Position numbers and translations under genes: made by a program. This document shows, piece after piece, positions 35,742 to 47,283 of a stretch of 64,000 nucleotides of DNA. Position 1 is the first letter of the stretch; each line of letters starts with the position of its first letter. Source of the DNA: Rhytidiadelphus loreus (lineage: Eukaryota > Streptophyta > Bryopsida > Hypnales > Hylocomiaceae); NCBI GenBank assembly GCA_947034895.1, contig OX344764.1, positions 36,148,935 through 36,212,934 of the forward strand, read 5' to 3'. The notes under the pieces are model-generated. The model worked only from the letters and a program-made list of their open reading frames with translations. It searched no databases and was not told the origin of the DNA.

Positions 35742-36300
35742 CCCCTAAGCGTCTAGACTCATCTCCGAAATTGACAATTTTGGAAAAATCATCATAAAGT
35801 ATTATTTGGAAGAATATTTTGGAATTGAGATGCAAATAGAAGTTGTAGATTTTTAGTTTTAAATTCATACAGTTAGATTCACCAATGCTATTATCAATAT
35901 TTTTTAATAAATTTTGAAAGGAAAAATTCAAAATTCCTTCAAAATTCAATTACAAGCAAAATATTATCATTTTTGAGGTAAAATTTGTTAGAAAGGATTT
36001 GAAATGAGGTACTCTGGACATGGATTTTTTTTGGAATTGTGTTCTTTGAGTCTATGACCTCATTTTTGCAATTCCAAGTTTGGACTAGAGTCAACGCAAG
36101 TCAACCACTTCACATACTTCCACATTTGTAATTTTAGAAAAATGTGTACTCTAATAATACCAAATCCAACCCTTAGATAGGACTACAACTTCATAAAGTA
36201 TCTCTAAAAATTAGGATGACTTTCATCCAAGTTATAATGAAAAAGAAGTTTAATTTTGAATCTATACATTGTCCAAAAATTGGATGTCGAAGCACTCCAG
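35742..36300 (+). mobile_element. TTAA/CCC-end element, left end only
   Basis: TTAA (35738-35741) is followed by CCCCTAAGCGTCTAG. The right end is not certain; GGG|TTGA at about 36299-36305 is a possible worn terminus. Confidence 0.35.
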
Positions 36301-36582
36301 GGTTGACGTTTTGGCAATGATTAAGTAGTAGACATGAAGTTGGTGAACCCTTAATTAATATGGCAAGACTTTTTTCTTCTAGGTAGAAATTTAGGCATCG
36401 ATACATTAATTAGAAGATATTTTGACCCTGACACATTTATAGCTAGAGGCTACAAGCATCCCCCAAAAAATTCATAATTATATACCATCTGACCTTTGGT
36501 TCATCCTTGATCCACCCAAAATATATATTGTGGCTAGCGGGCTTGTAATTTTAACCCTTGCAATGAAATTATGTTTCATTTG

Positions 36583-36585
<3 letters not shown>

Positions 36586-36657
<72 letters not shown>
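36586..36657. repeat. AT dinucleotide microsatellite (72 bp)
   Basis: An uninterrupted run of about 36 AT units. Confidence 0.97.
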
Positions 36658-36660
<3 letters not shown>

Positions 36661-37362
36661 CCTTTGAAGTACTTTCTCAATGAATGCAATTTGAACCCTT
36701 GATCTTATATGATAATGTGTGAATTGCTTGACGACCACCAAAGAAGCTATTATCACCTTTTTAACAATTTGAAAGTGCCCTAGATTCCATAGGAGCGTAA
36801 AGTGGTCATTCTAAGCATGAAATTGATCCAAATCCAAAACCTTGTGCTAAATAGGCAAATTTTATAAATCTTGCATTGGACACTATGGTACTAGAATCAC
36901 TACAATTTATGAAATGGAAGATCTCCAAATACCATAATATATGCTAGTAATACCCCAATGATATGCTAATATATATATGAATAAACTATTGTGTATTAAC
37001 AAAGTAATATATGTCGATGTAAATTAAATGTTTTGTTTTTTCAAGATCATAAAATTGATGATTAACTACTAGGATTGACGTTCCTAATCTTATAATAAGT
37101 ACACAAGTCAATGCTATTTAGAGGCAAGTATAAGTCCGTTCTTGTAATTATATATGGATTGTGTTTGTTGACTTTTAAAATTCAACATAAATTCAAGAGA
37201 AAATTGTATGTATGCTTGCAATGTGTTGTTGGAAAGGCTAAAATTTGATGTTCATGTCCGAATTTGTGTCACAAGAAAAAAATTGCTTTATTTTTTGTAT
37301 GTCATTGAATACGAAGATGTAACTAAGTAATGCATAAACATTCCAATGGTATGCCTCACAAT

Positions 37363-37475
37363 TACTAGTAGAAAGGTATCTTGGAGCACCAAGCTATAGT
37401 GTCACACCTTGGTGCTATATGACAACCAAGCTTTGACACTATAGTTTGGTGCTCTGGACACTACTTCCTCTAGTG
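37363..37475. mobile_element. CACTA-type MITE (113 bp) with AAT target duplication
   Basis: The ends are TACTAGTAGAAAGG and the complement of CACTAGAGGAAG. Most of the element is palindromic (GAGCACCAAGCTATAGTGTC against its complement). It is flanked by AAT on both sides (37360-37362 and 37476-37478). The first base has drifted from C to T. Confidence 0.75.
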
Positions 37476-37603
37476 AATGCACAAAATTAGTTGCAAAGTG
37501 CATTGTTGGATGTGCACCAAATTTAACATACCATAATAACACCAAATGCACTTCTGTTTTTCCAAATAGTGCAATGTTTTAGAAACTAGTATGTACTTCA
37601 CTA

Positions 37604-38783
37604 TTTAGCCCCTAATTGTATGATTGAGTGACCATACAATATATGGTTCATCCAAAATTTTGGCTCATCTCAATGTGGGCAATTTAATTCTTTTGACCAT
37701 TTAAAAAAGAATTACAGTAGTATTAAAAGTTAACTATTGAAATTTTTTATTTTTAACTAAAAAAGATAAATATATGATTCTTGAGAGGTCCTTAAAGGCA
37801 TTATGCACTACTAGTGAAGAATAAAGCTTGCCAACTTTACTTGATTTTGAGATCTAAAAATTATACTTATCCATTTGCTTTGAAAATGGTTCCAATGGAA
37901 AGTGTAAACAATTTTCATGATTTTCACTATTGAAAATTTGAATATGCAAGTATTGATTTGAAGTTATTTGTGACTTCTATTTAATAAGTGTAAGAATAAA
38001 AAATTGCATTTCAATAATTGCAAGATGGATTGTGTAATGAGTTTGATAGCTCTTCATTTTAAACTTAAGGTTTTTGAAAGTGTATTTTAATGTGCTAACA
38101 CAATTTCTAGTTGTTCATATAACCTCCAATCTCCAAAAAATCTTGTATGCAAATTTCTCAAACATTTTGGGAGAAACAACATCTTAAAAAGAAGATATGT
38201 ACATTTTTTTGGTTACAATCTTACAACTCCTATGGGTGATTGCAAGAAACACTTGTACTATTTTATGTCACATCTTACGTGTTGATTTGTTTTTTAATCA
38301 TAACTTTTGCATTCTAGCTCTAAATGGTCCAACATTCTAGGTACGGTGCTCCTGACTACTATATATCTTGGCTAATTTTATTTCATTTTTCAATTTTTTT
38401 TTACTATGCAAAAATAGCCTCCAATTTTTGTCACACTTGCGAATTGGGTGTGGAGTGTGCGGTACCATTTGGTACCCCAAAAAAACAATTTGGAGCTAAA
38501 ATTTAGAAGATATAGGCTTCTAGTAGATTTATAGCTAATGTTCAAAGGAATTCTAAAAATAGTTTTTTGGATTAGTTTTTGAAGTCACATATACCAATAC
38601 AATGTGAAGTGTGAACTATAAAATTTGCAAAGGAAAGTTTAGAAATCAATAGTGTGCAAATGTAAGGGAACTAGAACAAGAATCTACAAATATTAAGGTG
38701 GATAGAAAATGAAGAATATTTGTACTAGGGACATATTTTCATTCATTTGATGTTTGAAATTTGAATGCGTGGTCCTTTAGGGG
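37604..38783. mobile_element. TTAA/CCC-end element, right end clear
   Basis: The right end GGTCCTTTAGGGG is followed by TTAA (38784-38787). The interior near 38230 (GGTGATTGCAAGAAACACTT) matches the 18007-19620 element. The left end is doubtful; CCCCTAATTG near 37609 is only a candidate. Confidence 0.45.
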
Positions 38784-39024
38784 TTAAAAATCTAGATTTA
38801 AAAAAAAAATGTCTTGATTCTAAAGGATTAATTGTCACTTAGCTATTTCCATTCCTAATTTAAATTGTATAATTTAATTAAATTTTCTCATGTAACCTTT
38901 CACATTTCATTCTAACTTCGTTAGAAAAAGGGAATAAAGAAGGGTGGTTTTATTATAGTGCAGAATTGTATTATGTACTTCCACCTTTATTAATTAATCG
39001 TTGAATCCAACTCAAGATCATTAA

Positions 39025-39175
39025 CCTTGGAAGGACACAACCCTCGAAGATCAAGATAGTCACCAAAATTCTCCAATTATTGAACCAATATTAGGTGTAT
39101 TCTTTGTTTCTACATTGAACAATGAAGTCATCCATTGGACACTTTTCCTCCTCAACGTCCTTCAAAGGTTAAAAA
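39025..39175 (+). repeat. Subfamily C block, copy 3, with TTAA left end
   Basis: TTAA at 39021-39024 is followed by CCTTGGAAGGACACAACC and then the block shared with 13700-13839 (inverted) and 33019-33175. It overlaps a short open frame (39115 onwards) whose NEVIH..LLNVLQ peptide recurs in copy 1. Confidence 0.5.
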
Positions 39176-39193
39176 GGTTAACATCCTTAGCAG

Positions 39194-39304
39194 GCTCTAA
39201 GCAACCAGAGATTTTTGTACGGTATGTGTTTCGAGATCATGACACAATACCCTTTCCCCTGGAAACTGGAAAGGATGGTGGAAACTACGGCGGTGGTACT
39301 TCAG
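39194..39304 (+). pseudogene. Exon-like fragment, weak
   Basis: An open 111-base piece lies between CCTTAGCAG and TTCAG|GTAGTA, with gene-like composition. It encodes PEIFVRYVFRDHDTIPFPLE and a glycine-rich tail. No family is recognised and no partner exons were found. Confidence 0.2.
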
Positions 39305-42300
39305 GTAGTAAGAGCTACCTGAGTTGTCCTCACCAAGACTTTTTCTTGTTGCTATGATTTCAAAGGCTTAGTTTGCAGTTGATTCCAGTTGTTGTCTAAA
39401 CTTAGGAAGCTCAACTGAAGTCTTTGATGAAGCCCACACCTAACTACGAAACTCCACCAAATGGGTCAAATTGTCAGACTGAACTTGGTCATGCTCTCAT
39501 GGCAGGAGAGTGAGGAGACCACTTTGTCAGTAGATTTTGTGGTGTTGATCTTCTGGCAGTGTATATATATATATATATTAACCGTAGCCTCTTACCTCAG
39601 TTTGCTTGATTAGCCCTCCGTCGTCTGTCATTCTTGCAGTGACGCATACCTTATCTCCTCCATGAGATCAGAAAAGAGTTTCATGTACAGGTCTACAGGA
39701 TACGAATACGGCGTGCAGGCTGTGGTGACCGAGTCACATGAACCAGATCCTTGACTGAGGCATGTCCAATCTTCTAGCTAGCTTGCAGCATGTCAAAAAC
39801 CTTTTGTTACATGCAGCATTTGAGCGAAGCAGAGCATTCCTTTGTTTTACTGTTGGAGTTTTTGATCTTGTCTTTTCTCCGGTTGTTTCCTAGTACACAG
39901 TTCAAGCAAAATGTCACGTTCGCTTCAGGTGAATGACAAACACCTTCGAAACAAGCAGTCATTCAAGAGAGCAATGTCCTCGAAAATTGCTTTCATAGAG
40001 ATTGAAGTAGGTAATCTCCTGCAATTCATTACCTAGACATCATTTCCGCCCATCTACACTAGTCAACTGATTGCAAATTCTTCGACTTTGAATTTATTAC
40101 GGGTACTGCGCCTAGCTAGCTGTCCTGAATTTCGTGTGAAAGGTTGTTACAGACTTGCCAGTATGTGAAAAGCGAGGACATTCGTGCGAATTACGATATG
40201 ATTCCGCTACTGTATGTCTCTGCATTCTCTCTAACTTTGGGCAGTCTATTCGTGTGACTTGCTCTATATCGAGATTCACTTGTCACAGTATCTCCAGATG
40301 CAAATGCATTACGAGATGTACCTTCTGGTGCCTGAATATTGATGCAGTAACTAAGAAATTATAAAATCGAGGCATGTAATCACCCACTCAACCGAGTACT
40401 CAATAAGGCAAGTTCACAGAGCCTATCACGCAGGGGTGTGCTCTATTGAGTGTGAAATGGAGAATTTTGCAAACCCGGAAATTTGGAAATCGGAGATCTG
40501 GCTATTTATTTTAAATCGTTTGAGACTAAAATATTCGGCAGAACTGTAATAAAATTTCTATTGAATTGTTGGACTTGAAACACCAGTAAGGATTTGCAGG
40601 CTCTAAGTCCAATAGAATGAAGAATCAGGTATCAGAAGTTCCTCGCCGAGTGATTCTGCTTATTGACATGTAAACATTACTCAAGTAAAATTAATCACAT
40701 ACTGCTAGAAGGTTTCCTTACACACCGTTTTTCAAAGGTGAAGGTGTACAATAAAAAGCCCTGGTCAAACCAAAATGAGTCTGATCTATGAAAGCACTAC
40801 AGTAGACATGACATCCATTTTCTAAAAATATTTTGGAATAGTTAGCGAAGGTTTACTACCTTTCAAGAACGGAGCCATGGGAGATTCAGAATTGAAAACC
40901 CTAATTTAAGCCCAGTGAACAGAATTCGGAGTCAGTGAAGAGTTATGGATTCTTTTTCATTTTGCAATTGAGTTGACATTTCAACAAAGAAGCAGGTTCG
41001 GGAGTAAGTACCTTGGAGAATAAATGAAGATCATTTCTCTAGCTGTAAAGTGTAGCACTTCGAAAGCTGGAGTACCTTATGAGTTGCAGTTGCACAGTAG
41101 AGGAAGTGGGAGCAGCACGATCGACAACCTTAGCTAGCAGTGCAGGTATCTTCCGGAGTTTCCCGTTCTGACATTCTAAGCTGGTTACCATAGAATGAAG
41201 ATACCGCGGCTGCGTGCATTCAATGATGTGTATGTCCAATCTAACTTAACACAAATGGCGCTCTGAAGATGTGTGCGTAGCATTTTGGCCAGTAGGAACG
41301 AGTTCCAGGATTCTTCCGATGGCTTGGGAATTGACCATTACATGTATAAGATCTCCATTCCGGCCTTGAATGGTGAAAATCTATTCATCGTTCACTTAAT
41401 TACATCTCTCGGTAACAAAGTCGAGCAAAAGGAAAGTACGTAACATTGTTAAAAAAAAAGACAATTCTATTTTGGATAAAGTGACTTGGAATCCATGGAT
41501 ATTAGCAGCCAAAATTTGTGGCAGAAGTGAAAATGATACTACTAAATTATATGCTCTGTTAAAGAATGAAGCCATGGATCATCACTCACGTACACAACCT
41601 TCTTGAAAGACAAAGAAGTTAATGGCATGATTTCCAGATAAAAATGATTCTACTTTGACTGAAGTCGATTTCTTTTCATTGAATTTTTACGGAATTCCAA
41701 ATGAAGATTCGAAAAAACTCATCGTAGTCATCTCACCATAGCAACCGATACATTGCTCCAAGAAAAAGTCTGTCGTTCGTATACAGACACCGAATGAAAA
41801 CAGCGGAATCGAATCTAACGTGCATGCAGAGATTGATTGAAGAATCGATCCGGACCCTTTTATCTACCCGGCACCTGAATGCATATGCAAGTTTATAAAC
41901 TTGACAATAGACATAGTTTCTGAAAGCAACGAGAAAATCAGGCTCGTAAAACGGGCAAGATTGCCAGACTCCCTACAAGAAAGAGTAAAAATCTCTTGGC
42001 ATCTGTTTGAAAATTGACGAGAATGTCGCTGCTTGGATTTCTTGCATTCCAAATGCAAATCATGTTGCAGGAGCTTCAATCAGTCGCCCATGTCGGTTCT
42101 TAAGCTGTAAGTCCAGATACAAAGATTGAAAAGTTCAAATTCTTGCTGAATAAAAATCGGAGGACCAGAATATCAGAGCCTCGTTTCAAAAGAAGACTCT
42201 GCAAAATCTCCGCATCTTGATTTCAATGTTTATACTGTCTAAAATTCAAAAGACACATCTATCAGTGAAATGATGTGCTCGGCGATGAAATCGCACCTCA

Positions 42301-42655
42301 GACAATCCCGGCACGAGCTGTCCTCCAAACACTTTCCGACACTGTTCCGCGGCTAAAGAGTCAACCACGCACGTTAACTTGTAAAATTTTTTGCCTCTAA
42401 GACTTGAAGCTCTAAAGTCTAAAACCTTTTTTTATGTGAATTCAATTTGCATTGCAACCTTCAATATTCTCAAGGAGTTTGATAGTATCAATAAAAATTG
42501 CTTCCAAAACTTTAATGCTATTAGAGAATAATGCTAGAAATAAGAGTGTAAACAAGGAGGTTTGGATGCATTAAATATTCTACAATTAAAATTGAGAATT
42601 TGACAATGATGTATTGTTCGTAAATAAAATAGGTACTGAAAGAGTACACAAGGTA
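39305..42655. other. Unique-looking DNA without a recognised gene
   Basis: About 3.3 kb with higher G+C than average and fewer recognisable repeats. Short frames (plus 40155-40364; minus 41039-41239 and 41864-42079) have no recognisable domains. An AT microsatellite lies near 39560. It may be promoter or intron DNA of a gene I cannot resolve, or an old single-copy region. Confidence 0.35.
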
Positions 42656-42799
42656 TGTTAGCATACAAGACTAGTTAGGGTTACATCCTTAACACTGTGT
42701 GATAGGACTTTATACTTAAATAGAGGCTTAACCTCTTGTTAATCCATCTGAGTTGTAACACTCGTGATCACGCTTGTAGGATCACAACATTTGTTAACA
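42656..42799 (+). repeat. Copia-type 5' LTR (144 bp)
   Basis: The sequence starts TGTTA and ends TAACA, and contains a TATA-like box (TATACTTAAATAG). It is directly followed by a tRNA-type primer-binding site, which fixes its 3' edge. The 5' edge is inferred from the terminal inverted repeat. No second copy was seen downstream. Confidence 0.6.
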
Positions 42800-42812
42800 T
42801 GGTATTAGAGCT
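42800..42812 (+). promoter_or_regulatory. Primer-binding site, initiator tRNA-Met type
   Basis: TGGTATTAGAGCT differs by one base from the common plant-retroelement site TGGTATCAGAGC and immediately follows the LTR. Confidence 0.75.
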
Positions 42813-42994
42813 ACAATAAGATCCTATCACACTAGTTCGATCAATCATTGTAGCTTTATCTCTTTGCTTCTATAAAATGCTAGACAAGTAGAAACTTAGT
42901 GACCAAACCACAAATCAATGTTGTTGCCAATATCACCACTAGTGTCACTCAATATTACTTCAGAAACCTTAGGTTCTAGTCGTTTCTCACAAAG

Positions 42995-43620
42995 ATGGAC
43001 CCAAGCATGGAATATGTCCCCAAGTCCATTAAGCTAGTCGGACCTGTAAACTATGTCATTTGGAGCTACAAGGCTTGCATGATCCTCATGCAAGAAGGTC
43101 TTTAGCGGTTCATTGAACCCTCAGAGATTGACGATTAGACTTCTAGCACCAATGTTGCAACAACCACCATCGATGGCAGAACTTCGACTAGCGCAGCAAT
43201 TCTAACTTCAACAGTGGAGACGTCGACACCAAACCTAGTTGAAATAGAGTTACACTACTAGGCTAGTCGCATCATCATATCAATGGTACGAGAATCTATT
43301 ATACTTAGTGTAATTCATCTATTTATAGATCACAAGCCATTTGGTTACAACTTAGGAACATGTGCAATGTGAGGAGTTCATCTAGACGTTTGTTGCTCAA
43401 AGAGCAATTTTACTCTTTGCGACTTGTAGAAGGAAAAGGGATCACGGATCACCTCCAAGAAATCAATCTTTTAGTAATTTAGCTCGCTAACTTAGAGATC
43501 CCTATACTAGATCAAGACCTAGTCGATCTCACTTGTAACAACCTCCCCCAAAGTTGGTCCACCTTTAGACAAGTCCAAAAGGATCGTGATCAGCTTATTA
43601 GCATTTGAGACCACCAAACC
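42995..43620 (+). pseudogene. Ty1/copia gag remnant
   Basis: It begins at ATG 42995 (MDPSMEYVPKSIKLVGPVNY, then VIWSYKACMILMQEGL) and matches the N-terminal part of plant copia gag, with the NY..W and L..FI pattern. A stop falls where tryptophan is expected. After a frame change near 43320 it continues as RSSSRRLLLKEQFYSLRLVE, then ITDHLQEINLLVI and NNLPQSWSTFRQVQ, the UBN2-type gag core. Several stops and at least one frameshift make it dead. No protease, integrase or reverse transcriptase follows. A CACTA-type element begins at 43651. Confidence 0.75.
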
Positions 43621-43650
43621 TTTCTATAACTTTACAAACTTATCTCTTAA

Positions 43651-44471
43651 TACTAATAAAAAAACAATGACCGCCATAACAAAAAATCAACAAAAAAGTG
43701 TTGATGTTATTTAGATCCTTGGTCGCGTTGTCTTGAATGGTATTTAACAAAAAATTGTTGTTCATTTTGTTATGGTGATCAAGTCAAAAAAATAAAATAA
43801 TAATTCATTTATAAATTTGTTCAATAAATGGCCGTCACATGGAAAATCAAAAATTGTCCCTATAGAGAATGCCACATAGGTATAAACTGCCATGTACATA
43901 GGAGAATTACATTAATTTTTAAACTTTAATTAGAAAGAAGAAGACAAATTTATTTTAAGTTGATGATAGAAGAGAGGAAAAGGCAAGCTCTTTATACAAA
44001 TGGGGTGGTAGAATATAGAACAAACCATATGGGATATGTAAATTAAGACTATGAGTGGTTCATATATTCCATATGGTTTGTTCTACAATTTTTACCACCC
44101 CATTTGTATAAAGAGCTTGTCTTCTCCTTTCCTTCATCATTGATGTCACTTCTTCTCTACCACTCTGGTATAAGAATCGTGTCTTCATTCTACTAATTAA
44201 ATTTTGTATGACATAAAATTTCATCCAAGGTGGTTTAAATATTGCCCAATTAATGAAAGCTTATTTGAAACTTTTGGAATTCAAAATGAACAAAAGAGTT
44301 TTAACATTTTTGTTGATTTGACTTTGTACTATCTGAATCAACAAAAATTAAGTGACTATTTTGTTGCCTTGTACCAAATCAACAAAAAATGGTTTAAATG
44401 GATAATACAATATGCCAATCAACAAAAAAAATCTTATTTTTTGTTGACTTAAACACCATTTTCTAGTAGTA
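43651..44471. mobile_element. CACTA-type non-autonomous element (821 bp) with TAA duplication
   Basis: The ends are TACTAATAAAAAAACAATG and the complement of TACTACTAGAAAATGG, flanked by TAA on both sides (43648-43650 and 44472-44474). Near both ends the motif AATCAACAAAAA recurs at least five times in both orientations, as subterminal repeats of CACTA elements do. A foldback lies at about 43970-44140. The TIR is short and imperfect, so the call is less sure than for the next elements. Confidence 0.55.
43970..44140. repeat. Foldback nested in the CACTA-type element
   Basis: The arms (about 43973-44035 and 44070-44137) contain AAGCTCTTTATACAAATGGG and GTGGTAGAA in inverted copies. A related foldback lies inside the larger CACTA element (45679-45946). 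Confidence 0.75.
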
Positions 44472-45189
44472 TAACTACCTAGCAACTCATGTCATACTCC
44501 CACTCCAAACGTACTCCAATCCCACCTACTATCACACTCACCTACTGGGGGGGGGCATTTAGAGTGTCCATTAGAAACCACATGCGAACAAAACTTTGGA
44601 CCCCCTATATACTTTTTGAATTTTAAATTAAAAAAATAAAAAAATAAAAATGAATAGATTTTCCTACTTTGAAAGTTTATGTTTTGAATTATTGATATTT
44701 TGATTTGTTAATAATAATTAGTTAGAAATTTTTGAAGTAAAAAGATACACTATAGAACTGAAAAATAACTTTCACACTCCTATATTATATAAGAAAAAAT
44801 TGTCTAAAAAATGAACAAAAAATTTCTAAAAATAATTCATTATTGAAAGCTCATTTTGAGTTGAATATTGACTCAATGGTCATCTAAATGTCTAAATGTG
44901 TCCTCTATAATTATTTGAGTTGAAAAACATGCCATTTTAGTTCATTTTCAACCTCTTTTAGAAATCATTTCATATTTTATTTGAGTTGGAAATTTTGGCA
45001 ATAGAAAGCTATCACTACAAGAAAAACAATGTATAAATGACTGCAAAGAATGACTGCATAGGAGTCATTGTGGACAAAAATGACTGCAGTGTGATTTTGG
45101 CCCCTAGAGTCATAGTGGACTAGTCATTTTTATATATGACTGCTATAGTATTATCACCATCCATTGTGAGCTTGAATGGGGTTTTGGAT

Positions 45190-45480
45190 GAAACTTCCAA
45201 AGTGGTAAATCTAGGAAATTTGAATATTATTTTTTGAAATCTAGGATTATATTCTGAAATCTAGGAAATGTGAATATTTTTCTTCTGAAATCTAGGATTA
45301 CAATCTGAAATCTAGGAAATGTGAATATTTTTCTTCTGAAATCTAGGATTGTATTCTAAAATCTAGGAAATGTGAATATTATTTTCTAAAATCTAGGATT
45401 ATATTCTAAAATCTAGGAAATTAAAATATTTTTCTTCTGAAATCTAAGAAATGTGAATATAATTTTCTAATATCTAAAAG
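45190..45480. repeat. Tandem repeats inside the CACTA element
   Basis: Repeats of about 40-60 bases built from GAAATCTAGGA and GAAATGTGAATATT, six or so imperfect units. The opposite arm (45955-46030) carries two inverted units. Confidence 0.8.
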
Positions 45481-45500
45481 ATTTGAAGATTATTTTCAAG

Positions 45501-45669
45501 TTGTGGTGAAATGTGCAAAATGAGTACACCATAAACCGAACACCATACACAAATACATGATTCATACACCATATACAAATACATGATTTATACATCATAC
45601 ACCATATACATGATTCATACACCATATACAAATACACAATACACTATATTTTATATATGTGTCAAATGG
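45501..45669. repeat. 169-bp insertion within the foldback arm
   Basis: The left arm of the foldback is interrupted relative to the right arm. The inserted piece is flanked by the direct repeat ATTTTCAAG (45492-45500 and 45670-45678). It is made of CATACACCATATACAAATAC repeats. A 9-bp duplication would fit a Mutator-type insertion, but no terminal inverted repeat is evident. Confidence 0.5.
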
Positions 45670-45678
45670 ATTTTCAAG

Positions 45679-45946
45679 CCATTTAGTGTGTGAATACAAA
45701 GAGTTCAAATAACAAGCCTTTTATACAAGTGGGGTGGTAGAAGGCAAGACAAACCATGTGGGATTTGTAAAATGTTGATGCAATAGTAGAGTAGTGATGT
45801 GGAAGTCATTATGTAGTTGTGTTAGAGTATAACTACTCTACTATTGCATCAACATTTTACAAATCCCACATGGTTTGTCTTGCCTCCTACCACGCCACTT
45901 GTATAAAAGGCTTGTTACTTGAACTCTTTGTATTCACACACTAAAT
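45679..45946. repeat. Long foldback (arms about 120 bp)
   Basis: The arms (about 45679-45798 and 45826-45946) are inverted and highly similar, including GTGGGATTTGTAAAATGTTG and AACAAGCCTTTTATACAAGT. The loop is about 30 bases. The core resembles the foldback at 43970-44140. Confidence 0.85.
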
Positions 45947-46285
45947 GACTTGAAAATAATCTTCAAATCTTTTAGATATTAGAAAATTATATTCACATTT
46001 CTTAGATTTTAGAAAATAATATTCACATCATTTAAAGTGGAAAAAACAAGTTTTTCAGTACATTGCAGGACTAGATAAAGACAACACGTTCTAGATGTAA
46101 AAATGTGGATGAAGACTCCCTACCGCTAAGTCGTCATCCTATAGTCGCGAATGTGACTCTGAATTGACTCTAACGATGACAATCCCAAACCCTTGGTGCA
46201 ATTAGGGAACATGAGTCATATTCAAGTCGTTCCGGACAAGCAGTCATTCTTCTATGGTTACATTTATCCCCATTTCCTTGTAGTG

Positions 46286-47056
46286 TATAGTCATCATTAA
46301 ACAATGTTCAAAATTTTAGGTTGAAATTATAGTTTATTAGAAACCACTTGTTCACACGTGGTTTGTTATAGTAGAACTAAGTACACCCCCCAAGCTCACC
46401 TATAGTTAATACTAGTTCATTGCCACCCAATACAACCGTATTAGACTTTCCATTTCTTCCATCCTAAACTCCCCAAATTCACTAAACTCTTTAGTCCTAG
46501 AGTCACAACTAATTGTCTTTGATCCTCGCCAATTACAGCACTCCCATCGCCTCAATCAATATTGTAAAGTGGAAAACTCAGGAAATAAAACCCAAGGAAT
46601 CTCTGATCCTACCGATGATTATTTGTTTTAGGAAAGGTCAAATAGTCTTGCAAATAGTCTATTGTTTTGTATCTAAGGTCACTTTTGAGTAGGAAAATCA
46701 CTCACTTTGATAAATAAAAGAATAAGATCCAATTGAACTAATTAACTATGGGATATGGGTATATTTTCTTCCTTAGCCAATTTTAGTATCCGTTCATTAC
46801 CCATGAATGTAGACACACAACATGTTGTCTCAGTTTGAACACTAGTGTTCGAAAGTCAAATAGATAAGGTTTGTCAAATAGTCATGGCTCCTATATCTAT
46901 CGACTTAAACAAATTTCCAAATACATATAATTGCATAAATACAATTGCAAGTTCTTTTATTAACTCTTCAATTTTAATTCATTGTCAATTGGATCAATCT
47001 CTATTTAACTAACCTAATTGTTACAAATGCAAGTATGCAAATTCACAATCCAGTCT
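46286..47056. other. Intergenic DNA, nothing recognised
   Basis: About 770 bases, AT-rich, with no supported gene or repeat. Confidence 0.4.
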
Positions 47057-47059
47057 TGT

Positions 47060-47280
47060 CACTACAAGAGAAAAGTGTGTTTTAAATATAGTCCTAGAGA
47101 TAAGATATTAAATAATGACCTTTATGTTGACCTTTACATAGATTTATAGTAAAAATTTACTGAAAATACTTGTACTTTTAGTAAATTTTTACTAAAAATC
47201 TATGTGAAGGTCATTATTTAAACTCTTATCTCTAAGACTATACTAAAAGCACACTTAAAACACCCCTTTCTCTTGTAGTG
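47060..47280. mobile_element. Palindromic CACTA MITE, copy 1 (221 bp, TGT duplication)
   Basis: It starts CACTACAAGAGAAA and ends with the complement of CACTACAAGAGAAA. TGT flanks it on both sides (47057-47059 and 47281-47283). Nearly the full length is one inverted repeat. It shares TATAGTCCTAGAGATAAG and TAATGACCTTTAT with the copies at 47923, 49692 and 50814. Confidence 0.9.
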
Positions 47281-47283
47281 TGT

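Larger units (their letters stand above)
45013..46285. mobile_element. CACTA non-autonomous element (1273 bp) with TAT duplication
   Basis: The left end is CACTACAAGAAAAACAATG and the right end is the complement of CACTACAAGGAAATGGGG, the standard plant En/Spm-type terminus. TAT flanks both sides (45010-45012 and 46286-46288). GAATGACTGC subterminal repeats occur near both ends. The interior contains tandem CTAGGAAATGTGAATAT-type repeats (about 45190-45480), a long foldback and a nested insertion. It has no transposase. Confidence 0.88.

Noticed and set aside
36551..36560. TTAACCCTTG as an element end
   Set aside because: Only the first six bases match the family, and neither interior similarity nor a partner end was found.
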